Assembly: GCF_033242365.1 (NCBI RefSeq)
Contig: NZ_BTHK01000006.1
Span: forward strand, 1 to 64,000
DNA: 64,000 nucleotides
Source of the DNA: Lachnoanaerobaculum sanguinis
GTDB lineage: Bacteria > Bacillota > Clostridia > Lachnospirales > Lachnospiraceae
Direction: 5' to 3'
Shown here: positions 16,618 to 25,778 of the stretch, one piece after another
Position numbering within the stretch: position 1 is the first letter of the stretch
Layout: every line of letters begins with the position of its first letter
The notes under the pieces: generated by a model
Told to the model about the DNA's origin: nothing
What the model saw: the letters and a program-made list of their open reading frames with translations, nothing else
The model's database searches: none
Translations under genes and position numbers: made by a program

Positions 16618-17952
16618 TTATTTTGCGGATAATGCAGCCATTGTGATGTAGTTATATGGCTGATTGAAATGTGGAAGGAAGAATATATCAAGCAGTTTAA
16701 GCTTGTCTATAGTTACCTTCTCCTGTATTGCAAGTGAGAACATATGGATACCCATTGACATATCATATGTAGATGCCATCTGTGCTCCAAGTATCACTCT
16801 TGTCTTTGCATCATATACTATCTTTATATTTACCTTAGGATTTGTTGTTTCAATGAATGTTGCCTTTTGTAAGTCTTCAAATGAAGTGGAAAGCACATCC
16901 ATACCGAGCTGCTTTGCCTTCTGCTCGCTAAGTCCTGTAGATACAAGCTTTAAATCATAAATTGAAATAGCATTTGATCCCTGAACACCGATAGTTTCAA
17001 GTTTCTTACCGCATGCATTATATGCGGCTATAATTCCCGAACGTACGGCATTTGTTGCAAGTGCGATATATGACTTCTCTCCTGTAGAGTTAAAAAGCAC
17101 TGTTGCACAGTCGCCTATTGCATATACATCCTTCTTGCTTGTCTGCTGAGTCTCATCAACTATATATGCACCGTTTGACATTGTTTCAAGATAATCTTTT
17201 CCAAGCTCGGTATTAGGTCTGAATCCTATAGCAAGAATAACCATATCACACTGATATTCATTCTTATCTGTTACTATAGCCTCTACCTTGCCGTTACCCT
17301 TAATCTCCTTTACAGTCTCACCGAAAGCAAGCTTGATACCGTGATCTGAGAGGTTCTTGTCCATAAGTGCACTGAACTCCGGATCATAGTAACTTGAAAG
17401 TGAAGTCTTTGCAATATCAACAACTATTACCTTCTTATTATGTCTCTCAAACGCCTCTGCAAGCTCTACTCCGATATATCCCGCACCGACTACCGCAATT
17501 GTCTTGATATCAGGATTTTCAAGCTTCTTAATCACTTCTTCGGCATTTTGGAAAAGCTTTACAAGCTGAACATTCTCCAAATCCTTGCCCGGTATCTGTG
17601 GTACGATAGGAAGTGAACCTGTAGCCAGTATCAATTTGTCATAGCTTTCTTCTACCTTCTCACCGTTCTCCAAAGTTGCATATACAAACTTTTTATCAAA
17701 GTCTATTCTTTCAACCTTGCTGTTCATATTTACCTTTGCACCCTGTGATTCAAGCTTTTCCTTGTTTGAATAGAAAAGTCCGTCAGGCTTTGATATCTGA
17801 CCGCCTATCCAAAGTGCCATACCACATCCCAGGAAGCTGATATTTGAGTTCTGATCAAATACTACTACCTCATCTCCCTCATTGAATCCTGTGATTGTAT
17901 TGATTGCACAAGTACCTGCATGATTTGCTCCAACAACTACTACCTTGCTCAT
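16618..17952 (-). CDS. nox: FAD-dependent NADH oxidase, water-forming type
   Basis: This flavoprotein of the CoA-disulfide reductase/NADH oxidase group reduces O2 with NADH. The redox Cys43 is in ISFLGCGMALW, as in streptococcal water-forming Nox. The FAD site is VVVVGANHAGTCA and the NADH site is AVVGAGYIGVELAEA. FAD contact AIGDCA lies near residue 285. The frame extends to TTG at 17964, but TTGGAGG is the ribosome site for the ATG at 17952. In an anaerobe it would consume oxygen and regenerate NAD+. It is convergent with the PTS operon. Confidence 0.9.
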   Translation of the reverse strand: MSKVVVVGANHAGTCAINTITGFNEGDEVVVFDQNSNISFLGCGMALWIGGQISKPDGLFYSNKEKLESQGAKVNMNSKVERIDFDKKFVYATLENGEKVEESYDKLILATGSLPIVPQIPGKDLENVQLVKLFQNAEEVIKKLENPDIKTIAVVGAGYIGVELAEAFERHNKKVIVVDIAKTSLSSYYDPEFSALMDKNLSDHGIKLAFGETVKEIKGNGKVEAIVTDKNEYQCDMVILAIGFRPNTELGKDYLETMSNGAYIVDETQQTSKKDVYAIGDCATVLFNSTGEKSYIALATNAVRSGIIAAYNACGKKLETIGVQGSNAISIYDLKLVSTGLSEQKAKQLGMDVLSTSFEDLQKATFIETTNPKVNIKIVYDAKTRVILGAQMASTYDMSMGIHMFSLAIQEKVTIDKLKLLDIFFLPHFNQPYNYITMAALSAK

Positions 17953-18091
17953 ATTTTCCTCCAAAATATATTTTAATATTTATTGTCATCTCTTTAACAA
18001 ATTGTACTATGTTTTATAACTTTTAACAAGCATTTTCGGGCTTGTGCAGTTAAATTTTTTAAAATATATTTTGTATACAATGAATATAAAA

Positions 18092-18141
18092 AGAGCTGCT
18101 GCTCCATAGACGTATTTCTCGTCTATTTTGCAACAGCTTCT
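18092..18141 (-). terminator. Terminator of the TRAP operon
   Basis: Two nested stems are seen: GAGCTGCTGC with GCAACAGCTT, and inside it ATAGACG with CGTCTAT. On the minus strand the outer stem ends in CTCTTTTTAT. Confidence 0.8.
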
Positions 18142-18155
18142 TATTATATAGTTAT

Positions 18156-19451
18156 TTATAAGCTTCCCAAAAGCATTGGAAGTCCAAGGCTTATAACAGG
18201 TATAAATGTTATAAGTAAAAGTGTAATTATCATACACAGATAGAATGGCAATGTTGCCTTTACTACCTTTTCCATAGGCAATTTTGCTACGGCCGAACCG
18301 ATAAAGAGTACTCCTCCAACCGGTGGTGTAAGAAGACCTATACCGCAGTTTAAGATAACCATGATACCGAACTGTATCGGTCCTATTCCTATAGAGTTTG
18401 CTATAGGAAGAAGTATCGGTGTGGCAATAAGTATGATAGGTGCCATATCCATGATACATCCGAGTATAAGCAAAATAAGGTTAAGAAGTAATGCAAGTAT
18501 TATAGGGTTGTTTGTAAATCCTGTGATTGCACTTGCAGCCATATCCGGAACATGAAGTGTTGTAAGGCAATATCCGAAGATACTTGATGTTGAAATAAGG
18601 ATAAGTACAATTGACAATGTATTTACACATTCATCAAGAGTCTTCCATACACCCTTCCAGTCAAGACCTTTATATATGAATACGCTGACAATAAGGCTGT
18701 AGATAACCGCAATAGCTGCCGACTCTGTTGCTGTGAACACACCGCCTACTACACCTACAACTACTATAAGCACTGCCGCCAATGCCCAGAATGATACACT
18801 GAGCTGCTTTAAAAGCACCTTCATAGAGAACTTCTCACCCTTTGGATAATTCTTTCTCACTGAAATAATATATGAACCGATCATAAGTGATACCGCAAGC
18901 AATGCTCCCGGAATATATCCTGCAAGGAATAAGCTTCCTACCGATACACCGCCCGCTGTGGTAGCATATATAACCATGTTATGTGAAGGAGGTACCAAAA
19001 GTCCCTCGCATGATGATGTAATTGTAACCGCTGTAGAAAAATCCGCATCATATCCCTGATCCACCATCATAGGTATAAGGATTGAACCGAGTGATGCCGT
19101 ATCTGCTGCGGCAGAACCTGAAATTCCTCCAAAGAAGTATGAAGCCACGATATTAACCATCGCCATACCTCCACGCATCCAGCCTACACAGGCATTTGCC
19201 AGTGCAATAAGTTTCTCCGATATACCGCCGCTTCCCATAAGGCAACCCATTGTTATAAAGAACGGTACCGCCATAAGTGAGAATGATGAAATACCCTTAA
19301 CCATCTGCTGACATATTGTTGAAAGCGGTTGTCCCTGTGCCAAAAGACAGAGCAAAGATGAAAGTGCTACCGCATATGCAATCGGGAAACGCAAAAATAT
19401 CATTACAAAAAAGCTTATAAGTAATATAGCAATTGCTACTCCTGTACTCAT
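18156..19451 (-). CDS. dctM: TRAP transporter large permease, DctM
   Basis: This 431-residue protein has about twelve hydrophobic helices across its length, as expected for the DctM subunit that forms the Na+-coupled path. Family features include FPIAYAVALSSLLCLL at the start, GISGSAAADTASLGSILIPMM with conserved Gly/Ala/Ser in the substrate loop, and VPPSHNMVIY. It overlaps dctQ by 4 bases. Together with the dctQ and dctP genes upstream it forms a complete importer for a carboxylate or acid sugar. Confidence 0.93.
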   Translation of the reverse strand: MSTGVAIAILLISFFVMIFLRFPIAYAVALSSLLCLLAQGQPLSTICQQMVKGISSFSLMAVPFFITMGCLMGSGGISEKLIALANACVGWMRGGMAMVNIVASYFFGGISGSAAADTASLGSILIPMMVDQGYDADFSTAVTITSSCEGLLVPPSHNMVIYATTAGGVSVGSLFLAGYIPGALLAVSLMIGSYIISVRKNYPKGEKFSMKVLLKQLSVSFWALAAVLIVVVGVVGGVFTATESAAIAVIYSLIVSVFIYKGLDWKGVWKTLDECVNTLSIVLILISTSSIFGYCLTTLHVPDMAASAITGFTNNPIILALLLNLILLILGCIMDMAPIILIATPILLPIANSIGIGPIQFGIMVILNCGIGLLTPPVGGVLFIGSAVAKLPMEKVVKATLPFYLCMIITLLLITFIPVISLGLPMLLGSL

Positions 19452-19984
19452 GCCTGCACCTCCTTAGGATCTTCTTTTAAGCAAATAGCCTTTATATGGT
19501 TATAAAGTGCCTCAAGCTCAAATATTAACATTGCAACACCTGCTAAAGGTATCGGGAAGTACTGCCAGAATTTTGAAAGTCCCGGCATACTTACATAAGT
19601 ACCCTTTGCACCAATCTTCATAGCATATTTCCAGCCCACAACTATCATTACCACTGCAAGTATCAAAACCGCAATATCTGAAAGTACATCCAAAAATCTT
19701 ACAACACTCTTAGGCAGATACGGATCAAAGGCCGTCATCCTGATATGTGCACCTCTTCTTATTGCAAGTGCTGCTGAAAGCACTGCCATATATGCCATAA
19801 ATGTAAGAACTATCTCCTCACTCCATGCAGGATCCGGTATAAATGATATATATCTTCCGGCAACCGCCATTGTTGTGATGGCAATATCTCCTATCAATAA
19901 AAGTTTACATATAAGCAGAACAAATTTGTATGTAGCATCATATGCCGGTTTTATTTTGTCTACCGCCTTAAAAAAATCTGACAT
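19448..19984 (-). CDS. dctQ: TRAP transporter small permease, DctQ
   Basis: This 178-residue protein has four membrane helices, fitting the DctQ family. PDPAWSEEIVLTFMAYMAVLSAALAIRRGAHIRM is the conserved core, and RRGAHIRM marks the family loop. It lies between the binder and DctM in the order dctP-dctQ-dctM. A hairpin in the gap to dctP may reduce transcription or protect the dctP message. Confidence 0.93.
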   Translation of the reverse strand: MSDFFKAVDKIKPAYDATYKFVLLICKLLLIGDIAITTMAVAGRYISFIPDPAWSEEIVLTFMAYMAVLSAALAIRRGAHIRMTAFDPYLPKSVVRFLDVLSDIAVLILAVVMIVVGWKYAMKIGAKGTYVSMPGLSKFWQYFPIPLAGVAMLIFELEALYNHIKAICLKEDPKEVQA

Positions 19985-20009
19985 AATTACCTCTTATTCT
20001 ATCAACAAA

Positions 20010-20033
20010 CCTCTTGGAGAAGTCTCCAAGAGG
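20010..20033 (-). terminator. Hairpin between dctP and dctQ, possible attenuator or mRNA stabiliser
   Basis: CCTCTTGGAG and CTCCAAGAGG form a perfect 10-bp stem with a 4-base loop. On the minus strand it is followed by TTTGTTG, a weak T-run. It sits 8 bases after the dctP stop and about 25 bases ahead of the dctQ start. Such intercistronic hairpins often raise binder expression relative to the permease. Confidence 0.6.
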
Positions 20034-20041
20034 CAATAATA

Positions 20042-21100
20042 TTATTTATCCAAGTCAACTATCTGCTGATATAATTCTTTCTGATCAGTTGTGTTCTTTT
20101 CGATAACATTCTTTGTAGCTTCTTTCCAAGGTGTTTTATCTGTAACTTCAACAACATTTACACCTGATGACTTAAGCTCCTCTAAAACCTTATCCTCCGC
20201 CTTTTGAGCGATTTCTCTGTTTACCTCACCTACATACTTTCCTGCTTCAACAAGGATATCCTGCTGCTCAGGTGTAAGCTTATTCCAAGCATCATCTGTG
20301 ATTACTACCTGGAATGCTCCAAGTGTATGACCGTCAAGGATGATGTTCGGTGCCACCTCAGGGAAAGCGTTTGACTTATAGTTTGTTATAGGCTGCTCCG
20401 CACCGTCCACAACACCTGTCTGAAGTGCTGAGTAAAGCTCATTAAATGCAACTACTGTAGGAGACGCACCAAGACCCTCAACCATTCCGTTCATTACAGG
20501 GTCATTTGAAACTCTCATCTTCATTCCCTTTAAATCCTCAACAGAATTTACAGGATTCTTTGTAAAGAAATGTCTGAAACCTTCCTCACCATAGTACAAG
20601 CTCTTGATACCGAGGTTAAGATCTGATGTTTCCTCTAAGAACTCCTTTGACAAATCGCTGTCAACAAACTTCCAGAAATGCTCTCTTGAGTTAAATGTGT
20701 ATGGTAATGAAAGAAGTGAAGCCTTCTTTGCACCGTAGCTTGTAAGAGCGAAAGCTGAAATTCTTGACATATCTACTGTACCTGTTCCACCAAGCATTCC
20801 GTCAAGTACATCATTCTCTGAACCGAGTACACCGCTTGCCTGAACATCGATATGAATCTTTCCGCCTGAAAGCTCTTCCACCTTCTCCTTGAATGCCGTA
20901 CCGCTCTGTCCTACGATTGTATCAAGCGGATTTACCTCCGCATAAACCAAGGTTACCTCTGCACCCTCACTACCGCTGTCTGCCTTTGCAGCAGTTGTCT
21001 CTCCACTGTTTGCAGCAGTTGTTGTTGTCTCCGGACTCTTAAGTCCGCAAGCTGATAACGCTAATGTAGCGATCGCTAATGCAAAAAATCTCTTTTTCAT
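20042..21100 (-). CDS. dctP: TRAP transporter solute-binding lipoprotein, DctP
   Basis: This 352-residue protein has a lipobox LALSACGLKS and then a Ser/Thr/Ala-rich linker (residues 25-48). The DctP domain follows. The carboxylate-binding Arg is in GMKMRVSNDPVMNGMVEG, and GVVDGAEQPITNYKSN matches the family. It is first in the dctPQM operon. The adjacent two-component system at 21227-23425, which ends 127 bases upstream on the same strand, probably controls it. The ligand could be a C4-dicarboxylate or sugar acid; sequence reading cannot decide. Confidence 0.93.
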   Translation of the reverse strand: MKKRFFALAIATLALSACGLKSPETTTTAANSGETTAAKADSGSEGAEVTLVYAEVNPLDTIVGQSGTAFKEKVEELSGGKIHIDVQASGVLGSENDVLDGMLGGTGTVDMSRISAFALTSYGAKKASLLSLPYTFNSREHFWKFVDSDLSKEFLEETSDLNLGIKSLYYGEEGFRHFFTKNPVNSVEDLKGMKMRVSNDPVMNGMVEGLGASPTVVAFNELYSALQTGVVDGAEQPITNYKSNAFPEVAPNIILDGHTLGAFQVVITDDAWNKLTPEQQDILVEAGKYVGEVNREIAQKAEDKVLEELKSSGVNVVEVTDKTPWKEATKNVIEKNTTDQKELYQQIVDLDK

Positions 21101-21123
21101 TGTTCCTCCAAAAAATAAATACT

Positions 21124-21141
21124 TAAGACTAAAAAGTCTTA
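21124..21141 (-). promoter_or_regulatory. Inverted repeat in the dctP leader
   Basis: TAAGACT and AGTCTTA flank AAAA, about 25 bases ahead of dctP. It may be an operator or a 5' hairpin. The rest of the 126-base gap is AT-rich, with TATATT/TATAAT-like boxes but no clear -35. Confidence 0.4.
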
Positions 21142-21226
21142 CATCTCTTTTATATATTCTATATTTAAGAAAAACTTATGTGAATGGTAATATTTTAATA
21201 TAATAAGTAAATTTTTAATCTTTAAA

Positions 21227-21949
21227 TTAAATGTTACCTCTGTACTCTGAAGGACTCATTCCTACCGCTCTTTTAAACACCTTTGTAAAGTAGTTTGAAT
21301 CCGTATACCCCACACTTGCACCGACTTCTTTTATATTAAAACTGACATCCTTTAAAAGTACCTTTGCCTTTTCTATTCTCAGATTGGTCAGATAATTTAT
21401 AAATGTATCGTCAAAAAGCTGCTTAAATATCTTTGAAAAATAAACATCCGAATAACCAAGTATACCTGCCACATCTCCGGCACTTATATCTCTTTTATAA
21501 TTTTCCTTTATATATTTTTTTATAATGCTTTTTTGTGAATCTTGAAGATTTTCACTTTTACCGTCATCAGAACTTATTTCTTTTATACTTGATATAGCTT
21601 CACTTATAAGTCCTGTAAGTTTTTCCTCCTTCCACGGCTTTAAAAGATAGTCAAATGCTTTTATATGCATCGCTTCTATGGCGTATTCAAATCTGTCATA
21701 TGCTGTTATAAAAATAATAATACAATTGTGATTTTTCTCTCTTATAAGCTTTGCCAGCTCTATTCCGTTCATTCCCGGCATTTCAATATCCAAAAGTGCA
21801 ATATTTATATCTGTATTTTCAACTATACCTGCCGCCTGCTTTCCGTTACTTGCCATGAAAATATCAAGCTCATTTAAAAAAAACTTTTTAATTGTCTTTT
21901 CAAGTACCTTCAGCTCAAGATTTTCGTCATCCGCTATCAGTAAATTCAC
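21227..21949 (-). CDS. AraC-type response regulator (YesN-like)
   Basis: This 240-residue protein has a receiver domain with ADDE near residue 6, phospho-acceptor Asp54 in ALLDIEMPGMNG, and Lys in YLLKPWKEE. A C-terminal AraC helix-turn-helix pair follows, ending with VGYTDSNYFTKVFKRAVGMSPSEYR. It lies 12 bases after the kinase gene, and its stop is 127 bases ahead of dctP. This layout suggests control of the TRAP operon by its own signal, as in many gut and oral Firmicutes sugar-acid systems. Confidence 0.92.
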   Translation of the reverse strand: MNLLIADDENLELKVLEKTIKKFFLNELDIFMASNGKQAAGIVENTDINIALLDIEMPGMNGIELAKLIREKNHNCIIIFITAYDRFEYAIEAMHIKAFDYLLKPWKEEKLTGLISEAISSIKEISSDDGKSENLQDSQKSIIKKYIKENYKRDISAGDVAGILGYSDVYFSKIFKQLFDDTFINYLTNLRIEKAKVLLKDVSFNIKEVGASVGYTDSNYFTKVFKRAVGMSPSEYRGNI

Positions 21950-21961
21950 AATCTCTCCTTC

Positions 21962-23425
21962 CTAAACGGTTTGCGGTATCAGAAAATATACCACTGTCAT
22001 CTTTCCTTCTTTGGAGTATATTCTCAAATCACCTGTTTTATATATGTTCTTTATACGCTTATAAATATTTCCAAAACCTATTCCGAGTTTTGCCGTAGGC
22101 CTCTCTCTCATAAAGTCTTTCAGCTGTTTAAGCCTTTCAGCATTCATTCCGACACCTGTGTCCGCAACAATAATGTGAAGCATATTTTCTTTTTCCCATA
22201 CTCTTATTACTACCTTACCCCCCTCTTCCTTTTTGGAAATCCCATGGACTATGGCATTTTCCACTATAGGCTGAAGTGAAAATGACGGAATATAAACATT
22301 TCCGTTGTCAACTTTTGAAACTATATCGTATGAAACACGATCACCGAAACGCATCTTTTGTATATACATATAGTCATTTACGATGCTAAGTTCCCTCTCA
22401 AGGCTTACCTGCTTTTCATCGGTCTTTAAGCTGTATCTGAATATATTTCCAAGTGCCCTTATCATATCCTCGGTATCCTTGGCATCTTCCAAATTGGCGG
22501 ATGCGGCTATGATATTTAAGGTATTGAATAGAAAATGAGGATTTATCTGATTTTTAAGAACGTCAAATCTCGCCTCATTAAGCCTTTTTTCCATGTTCAT
22601 CTTTTCAAGAGCCTCTTTGTGCAAAAGTTCCGAAAGCTCATATCTTTCCTCTAAGCTTGAAATATATACGGAGGTAGCATGCTTCATCTTGTTAAAGGCG
22701 TTTGTCAAATCTCCCATCTCATCCTTATTGCGTATTATTATATCCTTATCTGAAAAATCATTTTTTGCGATATTTTTTGATATCTCCACCATCCTGTTTA
22801 TCGGTGAGATTATAAGAGCCTGCAGCTTGAATGCCATGTAAATTATCAATACTATGATAGGTATCAGTATTATCCCAAGTACAAGAGGCATTTTCTTAAA
22901 GAATTCAGCCCTCTTTTGATATATTACATTGTTCTCGCTGAGAGTGACATCCATAAGTCTTTCAACATAGCTTATCAGATAATCCTGCATTTCATACACA
23001 TTATATACTTTTTCTATAAAGTCCTTAGCTTCATATTTATCATCCAGAATTTCCTGTCTTTTGGCAGCATATACCGGATAACTGTTTTTTATACTCCATA
23101 TTTTGGCATATCTTTCATTATCCATATGCATTATATCAAGTTCCAACTTATCAACTATTTCATCCGTTCTTTTACAACTTGCCAACAATTCATCTATATT
23201 GTCCCTGTTTCTTATAAAAGTACCGAAGTCCGCCTTTTCCTTTGTCATCGCATCCTGCAACTCATAACAAAGCGATATCTCATTTATTATCTCACCGAAA
23301 CCTGAAGAGGTATATTCCACAACAAAAAAATCAAAACATAAATTCACTATCAACGCAGAAACTACGGCAATAATGAAAATACCTATTTTTGCTTTTATCG
23401 ATTGATTTAAAACTTTTTTTCTCAT
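21962..23425 (-). CDS. Sensor histidine kinase, YesM/LytS-like (HisKA_PF06580 type)
   Basis: Two membrane helices (about residues 15-35 and 180-205) enclose a helical sensor domain outside the cell. A HAMP segment (IISPINRMVEISKNIAK to KDEMGDLTNAFNKMK) follows, then the kinase core with phospho-His in INPHFLFNTLNII and an ATPase domain (VENAIVHGI, ADTGVGM, GIGFGNIYKR). I choose the ATG at 23425 because AGGATGG lies at the right distance before it; the upstream in-frame ATG at 23434 overlaps that site. It is the partner of the AraC-type regulator. Confidence 0.92.
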   Translation of the reverse strand: MRKKVLNQSIKAKIGIFIIAVVSALIVNLCFDFFVVEYTSSGFGEIINEISLCYELQDAMTKEKADFGTFIRNRDNIDELLASCKRTDEIVDKLELDIMHMDNERYAKIWSIKNSYPVYAAKRQEILDDKYEAKDFIEKVYNVYEMQDYLISYVERLMDVTLSENNVIYQKRAEFFKKMPLVLGIILIPIIVLIIYMAFKLQALIISPINRMVEISKNIAKNDFSDKDIIIRNKDEMGDLTNAFNKMKHATSVYISSLEERYELSELLHKEALEKMNMEKRLNEARFDVLKNQINPHFLFNTLNIIAASANLEDAKDTEDMIRALGNIFRYSLKTDEKQVSLERELSIVNDYMYIQKMRFGDRVSYDIVSKVDNGNVYIPSFSLQPIVENAIVHGISKKEEGGKVVIRVWEKENMLHIIVADTGVGMNAERLKQLKDFMRERPTAKLGIGFGNIYKRIKNIYKTGDLRIYSKEGKMTVVYFLIPQTV

Positions 23426-23495
23426 AAATGCCATCCTAAAAATGTATAATAAAAGGATACTACAAAAAATTTTTTTCTTCCATAGTATCCCTCAT

Positions 23496-24185
23496 TTATA
23501 TATTATGTATTTCCAGTATATTTGATAATAAAAATCCCAAAAATGTTTTCTTTTGATATCTTATAAAATCACTGTAGGCAAGCTTATACCCTCTACCCCA
23601 TGATGATATATAAAAAAAGTCTTCTCCGTTTTCTTTTTTACAGTCATAAATCAGCACATAATGTGCATATATCTTTGCTGTATTGCCGGTTTGAATATCT
23701 GTAACCTCTATGCCCTTTTCCTTTTTTAGAAAAGATAAAAGATCCGGTCCTACTCCGAGTATTACAGGCATCCCTGTATGCAGACTTTTATTTACCTTTG
23801 AAAGTATGTTGTATCCCAATCCCCATCTTGCTTTCAAAGAAAGTTTATTTTCTCTGAAATAAGAATTTATGCCTCTTGCAAGAGCAAATCCTGTCAGTCC
23901 CTTTATAAGAGGTGTATCAAGGATATTTAAATACTTCCTGTAGACCATAAGTACAAAGGCTGTAAATGTATCTTTGCTGACTGTATTTTTGCTCTTATAT
24001 ACAGACTTCCAAAAGCACATCAAAAAATTGCATATGGCAATTATTCCGCAACCGTATTCTTCTATATCTTTATAACCAAGGCTTAGAAACCAGCCTTGAT
24101 TTCCGCCTGTATAAGATTTTTTGTCATCTGTTATAAGAAGATCGTTTTCAAGCGATCTACATGCTGTGGTCGGCAAATGTGGCAT
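23496..24185 (-). CDS. Papain/C39-like cysteine peptidase-fold protein, unknown role
   Basis: I do not recognise a named family. The protein (about 230 residues) shows the order of a papain-type fold: a Cys in EEYGCGIIAICNFLM (residue 46 from this start), a His in KIYAHYVLIYDCK (175), and YISSWGRGYKL (195), where papain enzymes have Asn-Ser-Trp-Gly. There is no signal peptide. The frame can extend to 24221 inside nrdG; the ATG at 24185 follows GGGAGG closely and is preferred, but the start is uncertain. It overlaps the nrdG 3' end either way and may be co-transcribed with nrdG and DAHP synthase. It could be a peptidase, a deamidase-like enzyme or an inactive binder. Confidence 0.6.
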   Translation of the reverse strand: MPHLPTTACRSLENDLLITDDKKSYTGGNQGWFLSLGYKDIEEYGCGIIAICNFLMCFWKSVYKSKNTVSKDTFTAFVLMVYRKYLNILDTPLIKGLTGFALARGINSYFRENKLSLKARWGLGYNILSKVNKSLHTGMPVILGVGPDLLSFLKKEKGIEVTDIQTGNTAKIYAHYVLIYDCKKENGEDFFYISSWGRGYKLAYSDFIRYQKKTFLGFLLSNILEIHNI

Positions 24186-24705
24186 CTCCCTCCCAAAGTA
24201 CTGTCTTTCCTTCTTTAGCACTTTGTTTCACATCTATAATTCTCTGATTTGAACTTCCCCTAAATCTCAATGTAATATCATAGAGTTCCTGTACAAACTC
24301 ACCGTCCACCATCACATCACAAAGCGATAAGATTTTTGATGTTTCATCAAAATAGGCTCTTCCGCCGGGAATGAGGTCCACATCATAAGTGTATCCCGAG
24401 TATATCCAAAGGCTTTTATTAGGATATCTCTTTTTAAACTCCTCTATAAGCGGCAGTATTCCCTTCTGATTTGCCTTTTCCATAGGTTCTCCTCCAAGTA
24501 TGGTAATACCGGATATATACTCAGGCTCTACAGACTTTAATATATCTCCTATGGTTTCATCTGTAAATTCTTCACCGTATTTAAAATCCCATGCCGTCTC
24601 GTTAAAGCAACCTTTGCACGCATGTGTACAACCTGATACAAACAGAGAAGTCCTTACTCCCGGACCGTTTGCTATATCATCATATTTTATATTTGCATAA
24701 TTCAT
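24157..24705 (-). CDS. nrdG: Anaerobic ribonucleotide reductase activating protein (radical SAM)
   Basis: This 182-residue radical-SAM enzyme generates the glycyl radical on NrdD under anaerobic conditions. The 4Fe-4S cysteines are Cys26, Cys30 and Cys33 in FVSGCTHACKGCFNE. GGEPM, which contacts SAM, is in ITILGGEPMEK. The start ATG overlaps the stop of the DAHP synthase gene by one base (TAATG). Its partner nrdD is not adjacent but at 32912-35080 on the same strand, about 8 kb away. In many Firmicutes the two are neighbours. Confidence 0.95.
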   Translation of the reverse strand: MNYANIKYDDIANGPGVRTSLFVSGCTHACKGCFNETAWDFKYGEEFTDETIGDILKSVEPEYISGITILGGEPMEKANQKGILPLIEEFKKRYPNKSLWIYSGYTYDVDLIPGGRAYFDETSKILSLCDVMVDGEFVQELYDITLRFRGSSNQRIIDVKQSAKEGKTVLWEGDATFADHSM

Positions 24706-25733
24706 TATAACATTTCAGCCATTTCCAAAAGGAGCTTCTTTGAATCTTCAAATCCCAGACATGGATCCGTAATAGATTTTCCGTATATATGCTCCTCAAT
24801 TTTCTGGTTTCCCTCTTCTATATAGCTCTCAATCATTACACCCTTTACAAAATTTCCTATCTCCTGTGAATATCTCATAGAGTGTAACACCTCTTTTACT
24901 ATACGAACCTGCTCTTTATATTTCTTATTTGAATTTGAATGATTTGCATCCACAATAACAGCGGGATTTTTAATATCTCTTTCCATATAAAGATCTAAAA
25001 GAAGCTTAAGGTCCTCATAATGGTAGTTTGGCAAGCACTGGCCATGCTTATTTACCGCACCTCTGAGTATCGCATGTGATAAAGGATTTCCGTCAGTCTT
25101 TATCTCATAGTTTCTATATATAAACTCATGTGACTGTTGTGCGGCATATATCGCATTCAGCATTACAGACATATCTCCGCTGGTAGGATTTTTCATACCT
25201 ACAGGTACATCAACTCCGGATGATGTAAGTCTGTGCTGCTGATTTTCCACAGATCTTGCACCGACTGCAATATAGCTCATTAAATCGTCCAAGTATCCGA
25301 GATTGTCAGGGTAGAGCATCTCATCTGCTGTAAATAACCCCGTTTCTTCTATAACTCTAAGATGCATCTTTCTGATTGCGATAATTCCCTCATGTACATT
25401 GGGCTTTTTCTCAGGATTCGGCTGATGCAAAAGTCCCTTATATCCGTCTCCGTTGGTTCTGGGTTTATTTGTATAGACTCTTGGAATAACTATTATTTTA
25501 TCCTTGACTTCCTCCGCCACTTTTACAAGTCTGCTTGCGTAATCAAGTACGGAATCCTCATTATCTGCAGAACAAGGACCTATTACAGCCAAAAACTTTT
25601 TGCTGTTTCCTGTGATTACATCAGCTATTTCTTTATCGAATTCTTTTTTCTTTGCCACAAGTTCTTTACTTAAAGGATACTTATCTATGATTTCTTCCGG
25701 ACTTGGTAGATTACTGATATATTTTATTCCCAT
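24705..25733 (-). CDS. 3-deoxy-7-phosphoheptulonate (DAHP) synthase, class I
   Basis: The enzyme condenses phosphoenolpyruvate and erythrose 4-phosphate, the first step of the shikimate pathway. It resembles the AroF/AroG/AroH type. Signatures are LAVIGPCSADNEDS near the start, RVYTNKPRTNGDGYKGLLHQPN, GARSVENQQHR and IVDANHSNSNKKY. The frame extends to 25778, but AAAGAGGCAATT precedes the ATG at 25733, giving MGIKYISNLPSPEE as in relatives. The feedback-inhibitor class (Phe, Tyr or Trp) is not readable. It may share an operon with nrdG, which is an odd pairing. Confidence 0.93.
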   Translation of the reverse strand: MGIKYISNLPSPEEIIDKYPLSKELVAKKKEFDKEIADVITGNSKKFLAVIGPCSADNEDSVLDYASRLVKVAEEVKDKIIVIPRVYTNKPRTNGDGYKGLLHQPNPEKKPNVHEGIIAIRKMHLRVIEETGLFTADEMLYPDNLGYLDDLMSYIAVGARSVENQQHRLTSSGVDVPVGMKNPTSGDMSVMLNAIYAAQQSHEFIYRNYEIKTDGNPLSHAILRGAVNKHGQCLPNYHYEDLKLLLDLYMERDIKNPAVIVDANHSNSNKKYKEQVRIVKEVLHSMRYSQEIGNFVKGVMIESYIEEGNQKIEEHIYGKSITDPCLGFEDSKKLLLEMAEML

Positions 25734-25778
25734 AATTGCCTCTTTCATTATATATGTTTTGAACTTAAACAGCTCCAA

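Noticed and set aside
18007..18459. 150-residue minus-strand open frame rich in Tyr/Arg
   Set aside because: It overlaps the end of dctM in another frame, has unnatural composition and no ribosome site; the DctM frame explains the region.
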